Assembly: GCA_013398015.1 (NCBI GenBank)
Contig: VZRR01012887.1
Location: 124,001-188,000 of the forward strand
Source of the DNA: Oreocharis arfaki
Taxonomy: Eukaryota > Chordata > Aves > Passeriformes > Paramythiidae
DNA: 64,000 nucleotides
Direction: 5' to 3'
Below are positions 31,650 to 44,700 of the stretch, one piece after another. Under the pieces are notes generated by a model that saw only the letters and a program-made list of their open reading frames with translations, was not told the origin of the DNA and ran no database searches. The position numbers and the translations under genes are program-made. How positions within the stretch are numbered: the stretch's first letter is position 1; the number at the start of each line of letters is the position of its first letter.

Positions 31650-32720
31650 TGGGCACCCTGCAGGGGCACGGTAACCAAAAGGGGAGAGGCGGGGAGGGGT
31701 TCCGAAAGCCGGGATGCAAATTAAAGACAAAAAATTCAAGCGCAGCAGATAACTCCAAGGCTGATTAGGATCAGCCGCTCGCCCGGTAACTGCCCAGGCT
31801 GCGCCGCGGCAGCTGCCGGCCCCGCATTCCTTTACGCGCGTTCTCCCGCACCAGCCACGAACACATTTGGTTNAAAAGGAGGGAGGAGGGCGAGAAGGGC
31901 GGGGCTCTGCGCGGCTCCGCCCGCTCTCCCAGGCTGCTCCGCGTTGCAGCCGGGGGAGGTGGAGCCACTTTATCGGGAGCCGAAGTGGAAATTTCCCTCC
32001 CAGTTGCCGGCTCCGCCGCGGAGGAAACAGGAGAGTGAGTCGCCCACCCTCGTCGCCCCGCGTCTCCCCGCTGTTATGTCCAACTACATCCACGTCCCGC
32101 CCGGCTCGCCGGCGGTGCCCCCACTGGCCCTCACCGTCCGCGCGCGGGAGGGGCCCGGGTATCGCCCGGGCGCCCTTCAGCTCTTGCGCCGGCTGCGCCC
32201 GCACTGGAGACCCGAGGAGGTGACGCTGCAGGTATGGCGGGGTCCGCGCCCCAGTTCCCGCGGGGGATGCTGCAGCTCGGGCGCGGGAAGGGAGGGGCAA
32301 GGAAGGGGGGAGGGCGAGCGGCCATTGTGCGGGGGAACTGCTGCCTCGCTTCCTCCCCCTCCCTCCTTCCCCCGCTCTCTGCCGCAGCCCCCTTCGCGGA
32401 GCCCCATTTGCTCGGCGGCCCGGGGGCGGGGCGGCGCGGCAGCATCCCTGGCTCCCGCCCGCCTTCCTTCCTTCCTAGCGCTCCTCCTTCCCACCGCCGG
32501 CTTCCCTCTTCCTCCTCCTATGCCCTCCCTGCTGGAACTCGGCTGCCCGCGTTAGCGGTAGGGAGAGCTCTAGTGCTGGGGGCGAGGGAAGGAAGAGGAG
32601 GTATTCCCGAGAGTCACCCTCACCGTGTCTCTGCTGGGTGGGGCGTGTTTGTAAACCGGAGGCAAAGCAGGGGACAGGCCGCCGGAAGAGGGGATACTGC
32701 CTCCGAGGTCGCTGCTGCCG
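31650..32720 (+). promoter_or_regulatory. ETNK1: ETNK1 CpG-island promoter and 5' UTR
   Basis: A GC- and CpG-rich block that covers the first exon and the start of intron 1, with GC boxes at 31897-31906 (GGGCGGGGCT) and CTCCGCCCG at 31915-31923. No TATA box is seen. A single N lies at 31873. The frame of the coding exon is open upstream to about 31944 but has no in-frame ATG there, so the ATG at 32076 is the start for this isoform. Confidence 0.8.
32076..32231 (+). CDS. ETNK1: ETNK1 coding exon 1
   Basis: Residues 1-52, from MSNYIHVPPGSP to EEVTLQ. The donor reads CAG|GTATGG. Phase 0. Very GC-rich, within the CpG island. Confidence 0.95.
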
Positions 32721-35700
32721 GTCTGGGGCGCTCCCACGGGCGGTGGAGCCCTTGTCGGGTGCTTCCTGTAATCAAAAATATAATAAATATCTATCTTGTA
32801 TTCGTAGCCGGGCTGGGGTTTAGGCTGGCGGTGTCGGCACACACCCGCCCCGCTAACGCCTTTGCTCGCTGCTCTTGGCAGAAGTACCGCTGCTCTCCTT
32901 GATGTTCTCTAGGTGAGCAGTCATTCGTATTTATGACGAGTCCTCTGCTGGAGGATTGGCTGCTTTTGTGCTTCTAGAATATACTTAACATGGCTCCCTG
33001 GACTTAAAAAGTCTTTAGCGAATTTGCCTGGCTAAAGTAGCAGTTCAGTGGTTAACTGTGGTTAGTTGAGTATTTTATTATATGCTCAACTGTGTTATTC
33101 AGCAGTTGCTATAACGTGTAGGTGTCTTATTTCAATGAAGATCCTCTTCAGAGAGCTCCTGAACTAATTCGTATCGGAAGGCTGAGCACATTGAGGTAAT
33201 GGCACGTAATTTGACAGAAATTTTCTGAAGTGTCTTGAAAGGAAAATGGAACTTAACACATGCCAGTCCAGTTAGCACGAAAATAAAGCTAATGAGCTTT
33301 TTCTAAATAATCTGTTTGAGGCAGTGGCCATAAGTTATGCCCAGTCCCAACATCTTAAGGTGCAATGAAAATACCTTTACGACATGTAAAAAAAAGATTG
33401 TTAAAGTTCATAGGCTATCTTGAGTTGGAAAGGGTCCATAAGCATAATCCAACTCTTTGCTCCTTGCAGAGCTACATGAAGTTATACATGGTTTTATTTT
33501 TTTGGTTCTCCAATGAGTGCAGTTCTCAGCAGAATATTTTTCTTCCTTTCATTCAGGAGTGTTGAAAAATGGAACCAAAACATTTTCCTGTTAAGGAGGG
33601 ATGACTCTATCCTTTGGGTAAAGTTCTAGTAGGTTTAAGAAAAAAAAAACGTTGCTTCCTTCTGCCACTCCCTTTGCAAGAAGCAATTAACAGAATAAAA
33701 AGCACCGGTACTGTTGGTGTGGAACAGCTTTTTTTTTTTTCTTTTACTGATCATGCAGAAATGAAGTAGGAGATTACTGTCTGTGGTTGGAGGTTTCTGT
33801 CTAAAAAATGTCTTGAGTTTAGTTTTAACCAAGTTACTTTAAGAACACAACTTTTCAGCTTGGTGTTTTCCTTTTGAACAGTGGGAGCACATTCTATTCA
33901 CAAAGCCCTTCAATGGCATTTTATTTTTAAAGCTGCTATGAGTGTGTAACAAGCAGGAATGCCTGTGTTTTGAAACAGGTTCCAGCAGCAGTGATGGCAA
34001 TGCAATCAGTTACAGACTCGTGTTGCACATACATCAAATACAGAAAGGTGTCGAAATAAAAGGTGGCTCTTTTTGTGAAGGTGATGGAGTGAACAGGAGG
34101 ATGCCCTGGAGTCCTCCCTTTAGGGGGGTGTCTGTTTAGGAGGGAGATGAGGATGAGACTCCTGCCTTGCATGGAAAATATGCCTGACTAATCTGAAACA
34201 GCAAAGTGGACAAAGAACAGTGATAGGTTTAATGACTCCTGCTTCCTCTGGTGAACTCTGCCATTATCTACCTTTGCTCTTAGTAATTCTTGGGTCAGAA
34301 CAATTAGTAAGAAGTTGAAGAGTCCAGAGTTTGATTTGAAAAAGTTAATTAACTTCTCTTGCAAAAATTTTCTGTTGTGTGTTAATTTGTTTAGTCAGCT
34401 AAACAATTTTGAAACTGTAGTTAGTATATGCTAATGCTTAATCCTCACTTTCCTTAAGATTTGTAAGTGCCTAAAATCAGGAATATATTTTAACATTTAA
34501 TTTTTTTTTTTACACCATAGCGTAAAACACAAATGTAGGATGGAAGATGAAAATAATTAAAATCTTCCGTACTTAAATTATTCTTTTATTGCATTATTTT
34601 TCAAGAAGTCTGTAACATCAGAAGCATTGCCCATTATTTTTTGTAATGAAAGCAGCTATACTCTAATGTATCTCCTTTATATCAAGTTATATGTGAATTT
34701 TATCCCTACAGGGCAGTACAAATATTCAAGTTATTCTACGTTGCTAGGGAGAAACAGAATTTTTCTGTCTAAACACTCATCTTCACGTAGGTACATTGTG
34801 CAGTTGTCAACTGGAAATGTCATAGGAACTGTATGGAATTGGGTGCCTGATTTTCTAACTCCTGAATTTTTGAGGTTTGCTTTCTCTGCTTTTTGTGGTA
34901 GTCGCTTTTGATTCTGGAATGGCTGTTTTTTAATAATAGAAGTATTGAGTAGTTCAGGTTGAAAGGAATCTTTGGAGGCCTCTCTCCCAACCTTCTGCTG
35001 AAAAACTCACTGCTTGCTAAATTCAGAAGTTAGCTGTAGTGAAAATGAGAAATAGGTTTTTAATATTTCATTTAAAAATTCTCTTCTAACTCAAAACAGG
35101 GCCTCTGAGTTTTGTAAGCAGCTTAAATTTTGACAGTGGGCATTCCAATTTTTATATTCCACACGATTCTTAATGAAATATGAAAACTTACTTCTAACTC
35201 TTTACTCTTTTAAAGAGGTTGTATTACCCTTCCTAATGTAAAAATACACTCACAGATTGGATTTTATTGCCCACTTTGAGTTCTTTACTTTTTCTCTTTT
35301 ATGGAGATTCAAGGAAGATCAGCGTTTGCTTATAATATGGGAAAATTAGTTACCACTTCAGTAGTGCCCATTCAAGATTCTTTTATCCCATGACTGTCTA
35401 CGTCTTGTAAGTCTGGTGGCAAAGAAGGATTCAGTAGATAAGACACAATTTCTTCTCTGCAGTGTAATATTATTGTGCAGGAAAAACCATCAGTATTTCT
35501 TACCATTCTGAGGTAATATTTAATATTGAGAATAAAGGCTGCCTGTGTTTATTGGTGAAAAGACTTAATACTAATAGTGTTAATTTATACCATTATTTGG
35601 GTAGATCGGAATGATATATATAGGGAAAAAATTGCTGAAGAATCATTCAAAGATCTAAAATCATTAAAATGTTAGGCTGGCAAACAGTGTTCCTGTCCTG

Positions 35701-38700
35701 GATGAAACCTGAGGAGAGGTAGAAAGAATCTGTTTCGGAAAGGGGTTCAAATTTTTCATAAAGACGCTCCATAACCCCCCCTGCAAATCCTGCAAGCAAC
35801 TATCATCTCCAAATAAGTTGGATTAGTTTCCTTTTTTAATTCTCTGAAATAATTGGGCCTTGCCTGTTTTCTGGTACTGTGGTTCTATTTTATTTTTTTT
35901 CCCTGAGATTTACTTGTCTTTGCACTTATCAACATTTTACGTGATTTTACTACTGCAACACTTTATAATTTGCGAAGATTTGTTCCTGCAGCTATGAAAT
36001 GTGAACATGGGATGGACCCATGTTTATAAAAAATTGTACTTTTGCCTGTGAAACAACCACCCACCTATTTTTATGTTTACCAGATTAGCTTTGATCCTTG
36101 TTTCTTTGCTTTTTCTTCCCGACTTGCACTCAATAGCTTTTCTTCAGGCTGTGTTTTCTGGCTGCTGATCTAATTTATTTGTTGATCTTGATATTCTTTT
36201 TGTAACAAACTATTATTTGCTTCAGAGTTCTGAACTTGTTGGAATATTTTGTAGTTTATTTAAACAGACTGAGCGTGGGCTTAAAAGCATTGAAATAATT
36301 GAAAATGTTAGCCTCTGGCAGACAAAGTAAACTAACTTTATTTTATATCTCAGTGCTGTTAACGTTTTTCAAGTAAGATGTTTATTGCTCAGCTGGTTTT
36401 GGCAGATCATCCACTTCAGCATTTGGGAAAGCAATTGCCACTTAAAGAGGAAGGACTGAATTCACATAGAAGTGCTTACACCTCCAAATGGAAAAGTGAT
36501 GAGTGAGGGGAAAAAATAAGAAAAGTTAGAGTTGCAGAATGGGCTGCATTACAGATGTGTTGTGGAAAAACTGTAATTTGAAGTGTGCCTTGAATGCAAT
36601 GTCACAGTAAGTGGGAAATGCCAGCAGTATTGCCACCTGTTTTTAAAGGTTTTTGTTGTGTTCATGTGGGGCAGAAGCTGTAGTGGCATTTTATGTAAGT
36701 GATATGCCATATGTGCCTGATGTAATTCAGCTGTGCATGATAGAGGTGTGTTTATTGATGACTGGGGCTCTAATTACAAAGAATCAATATTTGTTTAGGC
36801 ACAGCTTGGATGAGTCTATGTAAAGGCATATAACTTGTGCTACAGGCTTGTAACATTGGAAAGGAAGAATCCAAGACAGTTTAGTTCCTGTCCCTCCCCC
36901 TCCCCTCCCCTCACCATTTTGTGTCAAAATATTCCAGGGGGAAGAATAGCAAATGTATTCTTTGATTTAGAATGAAGTCTTAGGCTCCTTTCCTATTAGG
37001 CTTTTTCTTTTTTTATCTGTGTCTGTTTTAATCAGTATCACAAAATTTGTAAAGCAGATTCATCACTTTAAGAGTGCTAACTAGTTACCTGGTGTTGACT
37101 GTTTTCAAGTAGAAGAATTGTTGAGAAACAAGGTGAAAAATAAGTAACTTATTTATTCTTTTTTTTTTTTTTTTCCCCTGGCATTAAAAAAATAAATCAC
37201 ATCTTGACACACATTTCAATCAGAACCAACCCTCACCAAAAACCACCCTAAACAAAACCCACACGCACCTTAAAGCCGAAGTGTTGATGGGTCGGTAGCC
37301 CAAAAAAATGATGTGAAAGTGATACCAGCACTCTATGCATTGCTTTCTCCATGCTGCTGTCCTGCAGAGTACCCGAAGAGTTCAGCCGAAACTGCTAGTT
37401 CAGCTTCTGGCCAAACTTAGCAGAGAATAGTGCTGTAAACTTGCTTGCTTCCTGCTCATCTTGGTATTTTTAACACCAAATGACCTTGCTCCTGATCATC
37501 TGACCACCTAAATCATGCAGACGGTGGCTTTCTGCTGCGGAGTGTAATGAACTAGAGGATATGGCTCCAGAGCCTGGAGACCTTTGAATGAGGTTTCTTG
37601 TAAGCCCTGCTGAGCATGAGAATTTACCCAAGGCATTTTCCAGTAGTTGTACTTTGTCCTTCTTTTATGAACAGCCACAGAAAGAGAGCTACGATAGCTA
37701 TGTAGAGAGAAATAACTAGCCTTGTTTCAAGAAATTAAGTTCTTGGTCTGTGTACCTGTGGATGTGTCTGTGTAGACTCTACTTTTCCAGAAAAAAGGCC
37801 AGCTTAGATTTACAATACAAACTTGAAGTTTTGTGAGCATTAAAGAAACATGTTATTAAAGTCTGTTCCTTTCTGGAGATCTCAAAGTCAGTCTGGGGTC
37901 CAGCAGCAGAATCTGGGGAATCCCTACTTACTTATGCTGCAGCTTCACATCACTGTTCTGTTTTTATGGCACTACAATACTGTTTCCTGTGTTTTCCGCC
38001 TTTGGGTTTAGTAACTCAGTCTAGAAGGGAGAAATCTGCTTGGTTTTGCAGCTCTTCTGAGTCATAAGTATTTTCTGCTTTGCCCAATGACACTTTTATT
38101 TCTGTCTATTAATTTTTGTTAAATGTGATTGCAATTTTGTTCTCATTCTTCTCATGCTTTTGAACACCCGGAACAATGGGATTAGATAGAAGCTTTTCGT
38201 TAAACACCTGCTTATTAGATGGGAACATATGCATCACATGCCCTTTCCAGGAATCTAATAACGTAATAACAGTGCTTTTAGGGTAAACTGTCTCAAAGAT
38301 CCTTCATGTCTTGGTTGAATTTGCCCTTCCTGGTCTTTCTTGGCTTGTCTTGTTTGTACCATGTGCTGTTCTCTGAGACTTGGGTAACTTAATCTTATTT
38401 GTAGCTTTCTCGCCTTTAGTTTGCATTTCAGTAAACAGTTTCTTTTTTTTCTAGAAAGCCTTGGATTCAAGCTAGATCTGATTGTGGGCAGGAAAAATAG
38501 AATTTCCAGAAATGTTTCAGAATTTAGTTTTACCTTTGTATCACCTCATCTGAAAGTATGTATTAAACTGTGATAAGCTCATATCACAGTAATTAATTTT
38601 TTGTGAATTACAGGAGTGTCAGAATCTTGCTGCTGGAGTTTTTTTTTCTGTGTTGCATTGTGTTCTTAACCTCTGTTGTCTTTGTATTTTTGTTTTTATT

Positions 38701-41700
38701 CATTCCCAGAATTTTCTTTCATTGCATTCTGTAGATTCTTCCATCTTCTTCCACATGGTTATGATAGCTTACTGATTGTCTTATCTACATCATCAGAGTC
38801 TGTTCTCTGCTTATGTTGCTCAACTGATGCTTTTGCTATAGAACTCCTGTTTTGCTCTGCTTCATTTCAGGTTATGTTTTGGGCAAGGCCTTCTAAGCTG
38901 ATTCTTCAAGTGCTAAAGTAAAGGCATTCTGAATAAAATAATAAAATGACTATTATATTCTTTTACTTGTGGTAGTAAACAGTAGATGTTTTCTTGTGGA
39001 AATTGTCTACTTTGAATAATGTTATTAGAAAAGTAAGTGAACCTGAACCGTTCTGCCTTTTTAAGAAGCAATAGCTAAAATGCTCCTAGGTGTAAATGGT
39101 TATTTGTAGCAGCATGTTACGAATAGATGCTAATAAGTAGAGTTCCTAAATTAACAGTTGAGGGAGTCCAATTTCCTTGTTGCAGATTTCTTTTTATTAG
39201 TGCTAATGAGACTTGTTTTAAGGGGATAATAGACCTGTGACGGAAGTTGTACTGTGCCCAGCAGTTTCTGTTCAACGGCATAACAACTGACATTCAGACT
39301 GTTGCTTTGCATCAGCACTATTAACATCTGGGTGTTGCTTTTTGTTTTTTGGTTTGTTTCTGTTTTTGGAGTATCACTATTTCTGATGACTTTAGAGCTG
39401 TGTCTTTTTCATAGTACATATTTTTTTTTCTTTAAACTGCATTTTGGAAATTAAGTATGGCAGACAAGATAGTTTTAAACTTGAACAGCTCAACACGAAT
39501 CACTTCTGCAAAGTGCTCTTCATCCTTTTTAACTAATTAATTCTGGGTTTATGTTAAAAGTTATAAGAATCACTACTTGTATGTTGATTTGCCGTCTTTA
39601 AGTGCTTGTGTCCTGTTCTCGGCTCCCCAGTAGAAGGAAGACACATGCTCGTTGGAGAAAGTCGAGCAAACGTTCATGAAGATGACAGAGGGACCTGGAG
39701 AATCTTTCATATGAAGAGGGGCTGGGTCTATTTGGCCTGGAATAAAGGAGGCTTGCTGGGATCTTAGATGTATAAATACCTGGTGGGGGGGGAATTGAAG
39801 AGGCATCCAGACTCCTATCAGTGCCAAGGCAATGGGGACAAAATAAAACATGTGAAGTTTCATCTCAACAAAAGAAAACACTTTTTTACCATGAGGGGGG
39901 TTAAACACTGGAATATGCTGCTGGACAGGTTACAAAGTCTCCAGAATTCCTGGAGATTGCCCTGGGCACAGTCCTGGGCAGCTGGCTCTAGTTGACCCTG
40001 CTTGAGCAGGCAAATTTTACTAGATGACCACAGGAGGTCCCTTCCTCATCTGAATAGTTCTGTGACCATACACTAATGAGTGGGAAGAGTATGAATGGAT
40101 ATTTATAGTATGAAGGTGTAATTTGTGATTTACAAGCATTTTAAAATGAATTTAAGTACTGCCTGTTCAAATCAGCGAAGCACTGCTCAAGCCCAGTATC
40201 TTTGGTGCTAAATGGAACAGTTTTCTTAGTTGCAGTGCTTAACATTGTAACAGTTACTATGAAGACTGTTTAAGATTCTTCATTATTCATCTTGAGTTAT
40301 TAAAATAATAGCTAATAATAATAATAAGATGTCCCTATAAATCGTAAAGTCTTAATTTTGAGTCAGTCACAGAGGCTTTGTAAGCAGCTTTATTTGAATT
40401 TATGGTTACCCTTTCTAGATGAAAGTTATAAAATTTGCAATACCTACTTCTGCAAGATTGAGTGTTTGTAATTGTTCAAGAAAATAGAGTACCTTTGTAT
40501 CTTCTGCATCTTTCCTCAGGAGCTCGAGTTATTTCTTCTAATTTGTGATGACAACTAAAACTTCCCCACTTGTTTTCTGCTTTTGTTGATGAATCTGTTG
40601 ACCTTATCAAATGAGGGGTGTTGGGAAAAGCAAGGCATACAAGCTAAAACACATCTACTGTAAAAGTCTCATCTTTTCCTAAACAGAGGGATTTGACCCA
40701 GCTTCAGAATTTTTTTTTCTTTAGTAATTAAAAAAATTTGCTCCTAATTCTCAACTTGTCTAAACCCCTGAGATTTGGAAATAACCTGTCGCTTGTCTTT
40801 GAGTAATACTACTTTTCAAAATAAAGGCTATATCTTGAAGGGGGTGGGGCAATAGAAGTCAAACTTTCTGACTTGTGTTTTACGTTTTTAAAAAAACAAA
40901 CAAAAAACGCCCTAAGCACTCTCTCCGCCTCCCAGGCAATCCGTAACAAAACCCTACGCAAACTGTCCAAGGTTCTAAAGAATTATGATGCCTGTAGATA
41001 TGTTGCCTGTTGTTGTGTGTGTTTTTAGAAAAAGTACTTTTTCATTAAATATTATGGCTCAGAATTAGGTCTGACAGACAACAGATCACTGCATTTGTCA
41101 GTATTTTTGTTCTGGGCCTGACTTAGGGCTTGAGGGAGAAGTCATATCAGACAGTACATGAGTGGACATGAGTAAATAAGGAATTCAAACTGTTATCATT
41201 GAACACTTAGTGTTCTGATCCTGATAAATAGGTTTCTTTTCTTTTTCAGCTGATTTTCTGACCTCATTGCTATTAAGAACTAAAAAATGTTTGTGTTATC
41301 CAACTTGAAGCTACTTTTTTGCTGCTTGCTTGTTTTACTGTGAGAGTGTTTTGTGGGAGGATTTATTCCTTTTGAATTAAGAATTGGGGTTTTGAGGGCA
41401 ACAGAGTGGAAAAAGAGACATGACTGTAAATACTAAAAAAAAAAATTATGTTCAAGTATTTTCTTCATGATATTCCTCTGTCCTAAAGATTTCTTTTTTT
41501 AATGCTCAATCTAGTAAATATTTGTGTTTTGGGAACTAAAGGATAACCCAGCATTCTCTTTCTGCTTGCTGAAGATGTACAATTGAGTTGCTTATGCGTT
41601 ATTTTTGCTTTTCAGCTATTCACCGATGGAATCACTAATAAATTAATTGGCTGCTACGTGGGTGACATAACAGATGATGTCGTTCTAGTTCGGATCTATG

Positions 41701-44700
41701 GGAACAAGACTGAGCTCCTGGTGGATCGGGATGAGGAGGTGAAGAGTTTTCGTGTGTTGCAGGCCCATGGCTGTGCACCTCAGCTCTACTGTACCTTTAA
41801 CAATGGCCTGTGCTACGAGTTCATGCAGGGAGAAGCCCTGGATCCAGAGCATGTGTGCAATCCAGATATTTTCAGGTAAGCTTTTTAATTTTTTTTTATT
41901 TTCATCATTTCGTTGTGCATTTATGAGGTTCTGCCTGGAGTGAAGGACTTTGAGCAGAGTTTGCGCGGGCAGAAAATAAGTATTTCTATAAGCCTGTGCT
42001 AAGCTGATGTTCGCACTGTCTTAGTTATGGTATTTCAGTGCTGAACAAATGATCCTTGCTGCCTCCACAGAAGACTGTACTCATTAAAGGTCTGTTTATT
42101 GTGAGTGTTTAACACTTGCACATCACCATTACAGACGTCATTGAATATGGTTGAGTTGTAGGGAGTTGGACTTGGTTAAAGTACTTCTGTTTCCAAGACA
42201 TTCCTTTTGCGAATAGATCCCAGAAAGTTCCATTGAGAAATGATTTTTTAACTATTAGCAGTGAATGTAAAGTGCTGATGTCTTAAGATTTTAGTTTTTC
42301 ATGTGTGTGCTGAAATGTATTTGTCTAAAAATAGCAGCTAATTTAAATCAGTACTTCGAAACATAAGCAAGAGTAGACTGTGAATGTAGGTGAAGTTTGT
42401 GTTGTAACTGAATTCCAATCCTTCCCTCTTCCCTTCCCACAGGTAATGATCCTAGTGACCTTTTGAGTCTTGAAAGATGCCACCCTATGGCTGTGCTACT
42501 CTTGTTTAAACCCTCTTTGAATTCCTGTGACGCATTCTTTTGTATTTTTCAGTTAAATATAACATTAATTTAATTTTAATTTTTTTTTAGACTCATTGCT
42601 AGACAGCTTGCTAAAATCCATACTATTCATGCGCACAATGGATGGATCCCTAAATCCAATTTGTGGCTGAAAATGGGGAAGTACTTCTCTCTCATACCCA
42701 CAGAATTTGCAGATGAAGGAGTAAATAAAAGGTGGGTATGTCATCATGTTCTTTCCAGACTTCACTTTCCTTCTGCTGGAATATGTGTTCGTACAGTATC
42801 ACCGGACTTCATATCACTTAGGAAGTGGACTCCAGCTTAAAAATAGTCTTCATGTGACTTTGAAATCATAGATGCCCTTCTTGTTGCATTGTAATTAAAG
42901 AATGCTCTGGCAAGGGGGTTTTTCTTTTACAACATCCAATTATTAAGAAAACTGAGAAAATGTGAATAGGTAACTGAAAATGTAGAGGATAAAATGGCTA
43001 TTTAAGTGTATACTGTGACTAGACTAAAAATTAATGTCAATTTCCTCAGTATAGATAGATATAGTACCTAATACTGTTGTGTATTCTTCTTGGAGGAAGT
43101 AATGTAATGTGAACAAAAAGTGAATGAAATTCGTGCAATAGTTCTTTTAATCTTTGCACCTTTAAAATGTGCAGGAGTGTATTCATGTTCCACTCCTGAT
43201 TTTTGGACTACTGTTGTGTTTACAGCACAGATAATCTTCAGAAAATTGTTTTCTGGGGAGGACAGAGGAAAATGATTGTCATAATTTGACTGCTATTGTG
43301 CCTTGGCAAATAATACCCTGATTTGTGAGGGGGTCTGTTGAACTATTTGCCAGAAGAATGTAGAGAAAAATACTTCATTACAAATGCTTGCTATGGAACA
43401 CAGAGTATTAAATGTTAACTCTCAGTTTCCTTATACCTGAAAAGGTTTTTAAGTGACATTCCGAGTCCTCGAGTTCTTCAGGAAGAGATGGCCTGGATGA
43501 AGGAAAGACTGTCAAATTTAGGATCACCAGTTGTGCTCTGTCACAATGACCTGTTGTGTAAGAATATTATTTACAACAAGAAACGAGGTAGGTGTTGAAC
43601 TAAGCAGTGAGTAGCGAGTGGCCTTATCTGTGCTGTCATTGCATATGCTGCATTAGTGGTGTTGTTTTACTCACTTGTGGAGGTGAACTCAGTTTGAGCT
43701 TTTAAGACCCGGTGTAATGGTAGTGATACCTGTGCAAATACTAAGTTGCTTAATTAGCTAATTTTCATCTGTATGTTGCTGTATAGAGGAAGAAAATCAG
43801 TGTTCCTTGCTTTTCTTTAATGAACTCATGAATTTGTTAATCCCTAGCTTGCCTATGTGCCTGGGCTTGAAAGTATGTAACTGGATGTTAATTCTATTCT
43901 GGTTGTATAAAGCTTTTAGGAAGGAAAAAAATCATGCGGGTATAGAAAATAACATGAAAATTGTCTCCTGCAGTGTGTTTTGTTCTGGTTTCTGATCATG
44001 GGGAATACCCTTTCATAATGAAGTATCTTAGTGATATTAACTACTACATTCAGTAGCTCAATTTGTTTTTTGCATGAGGTACACAGACATCTCGAAAGAT
44101 TTCTTTTGTAAATACATGCTTTGTTTAAACAGTTGTAGGCGGTACACATCTTGGCAAAGATTAATTACTTTTTTGTTTCTATTCCAATACATTTAACTCA
44201 TAGTTCATGTTATTAAGATATGTTAAAGCTTCCATATAAACCCACAGCTTATTGGTTTTAGTGGTTTGGGGTTTGGTTACTAAGTGACTCAATCAGGTAT
44301 TAAAACAAATGAGGCAAACTTTTGACACTAAAATGACTGCTGTGCAGTAAAAATACACAATTTTCTTCCCATTTCAAATACCTGAGCTCAGCTGGATGTG
44401 ACAAATCAGATTATAAGGTTTTCTTTTGAAATAAGGATGACACATTCCTTCTAGTAGCTGCGTATTTTTGTGCCAGTTGGGTTAGACTGTTGGTATGTAA
44501 GCCCAAAATGAATGAAGTAAGTAACTGGATGGAGCTGAAGCTATCAGTTATTATTAGTCTTTGACCTATTAAAGTTATGTGCCTTAACTACTAAAGAAAA
44601 AAAACCAACAAAACCAAGTTGGAGCTGGTTCTAGTATGAAAATTGGCTGTATGTGATAACACATTTCTGCATCATATGTGAATTCTGCATCATTTCTGCA

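Larger units (their letters stand above)
32232..41615 (+). other. ETNK1: ETNK1 intron 1
   Basis: The longest intron, 9.4 kb. Its first 500 bases belong to the CpG island. It contains CR1 remnants at 33397-33475 and 34955-35035 and a CR1 3' end at 39620-40068. A splice-like microexon candidate lies at 32882-32912. The open frames at 32234-32902 and elsewhere are not convincing as exons. Confidence 0.9.

Noticed and set aside
31464..32300. 278-codon minus-strand frame antisense to ETNK1 exon 1
   Set aside because: A GC-rich shadow with a low-complexity lysine tail and no family resemblance.
32234..32902. 222-codon plus-strand frame in ETNK1 intron 1
   Set aside because: It begins directly after the donor of exon 1 in CpG-island sequence, has random-looking content and no conserved motif.
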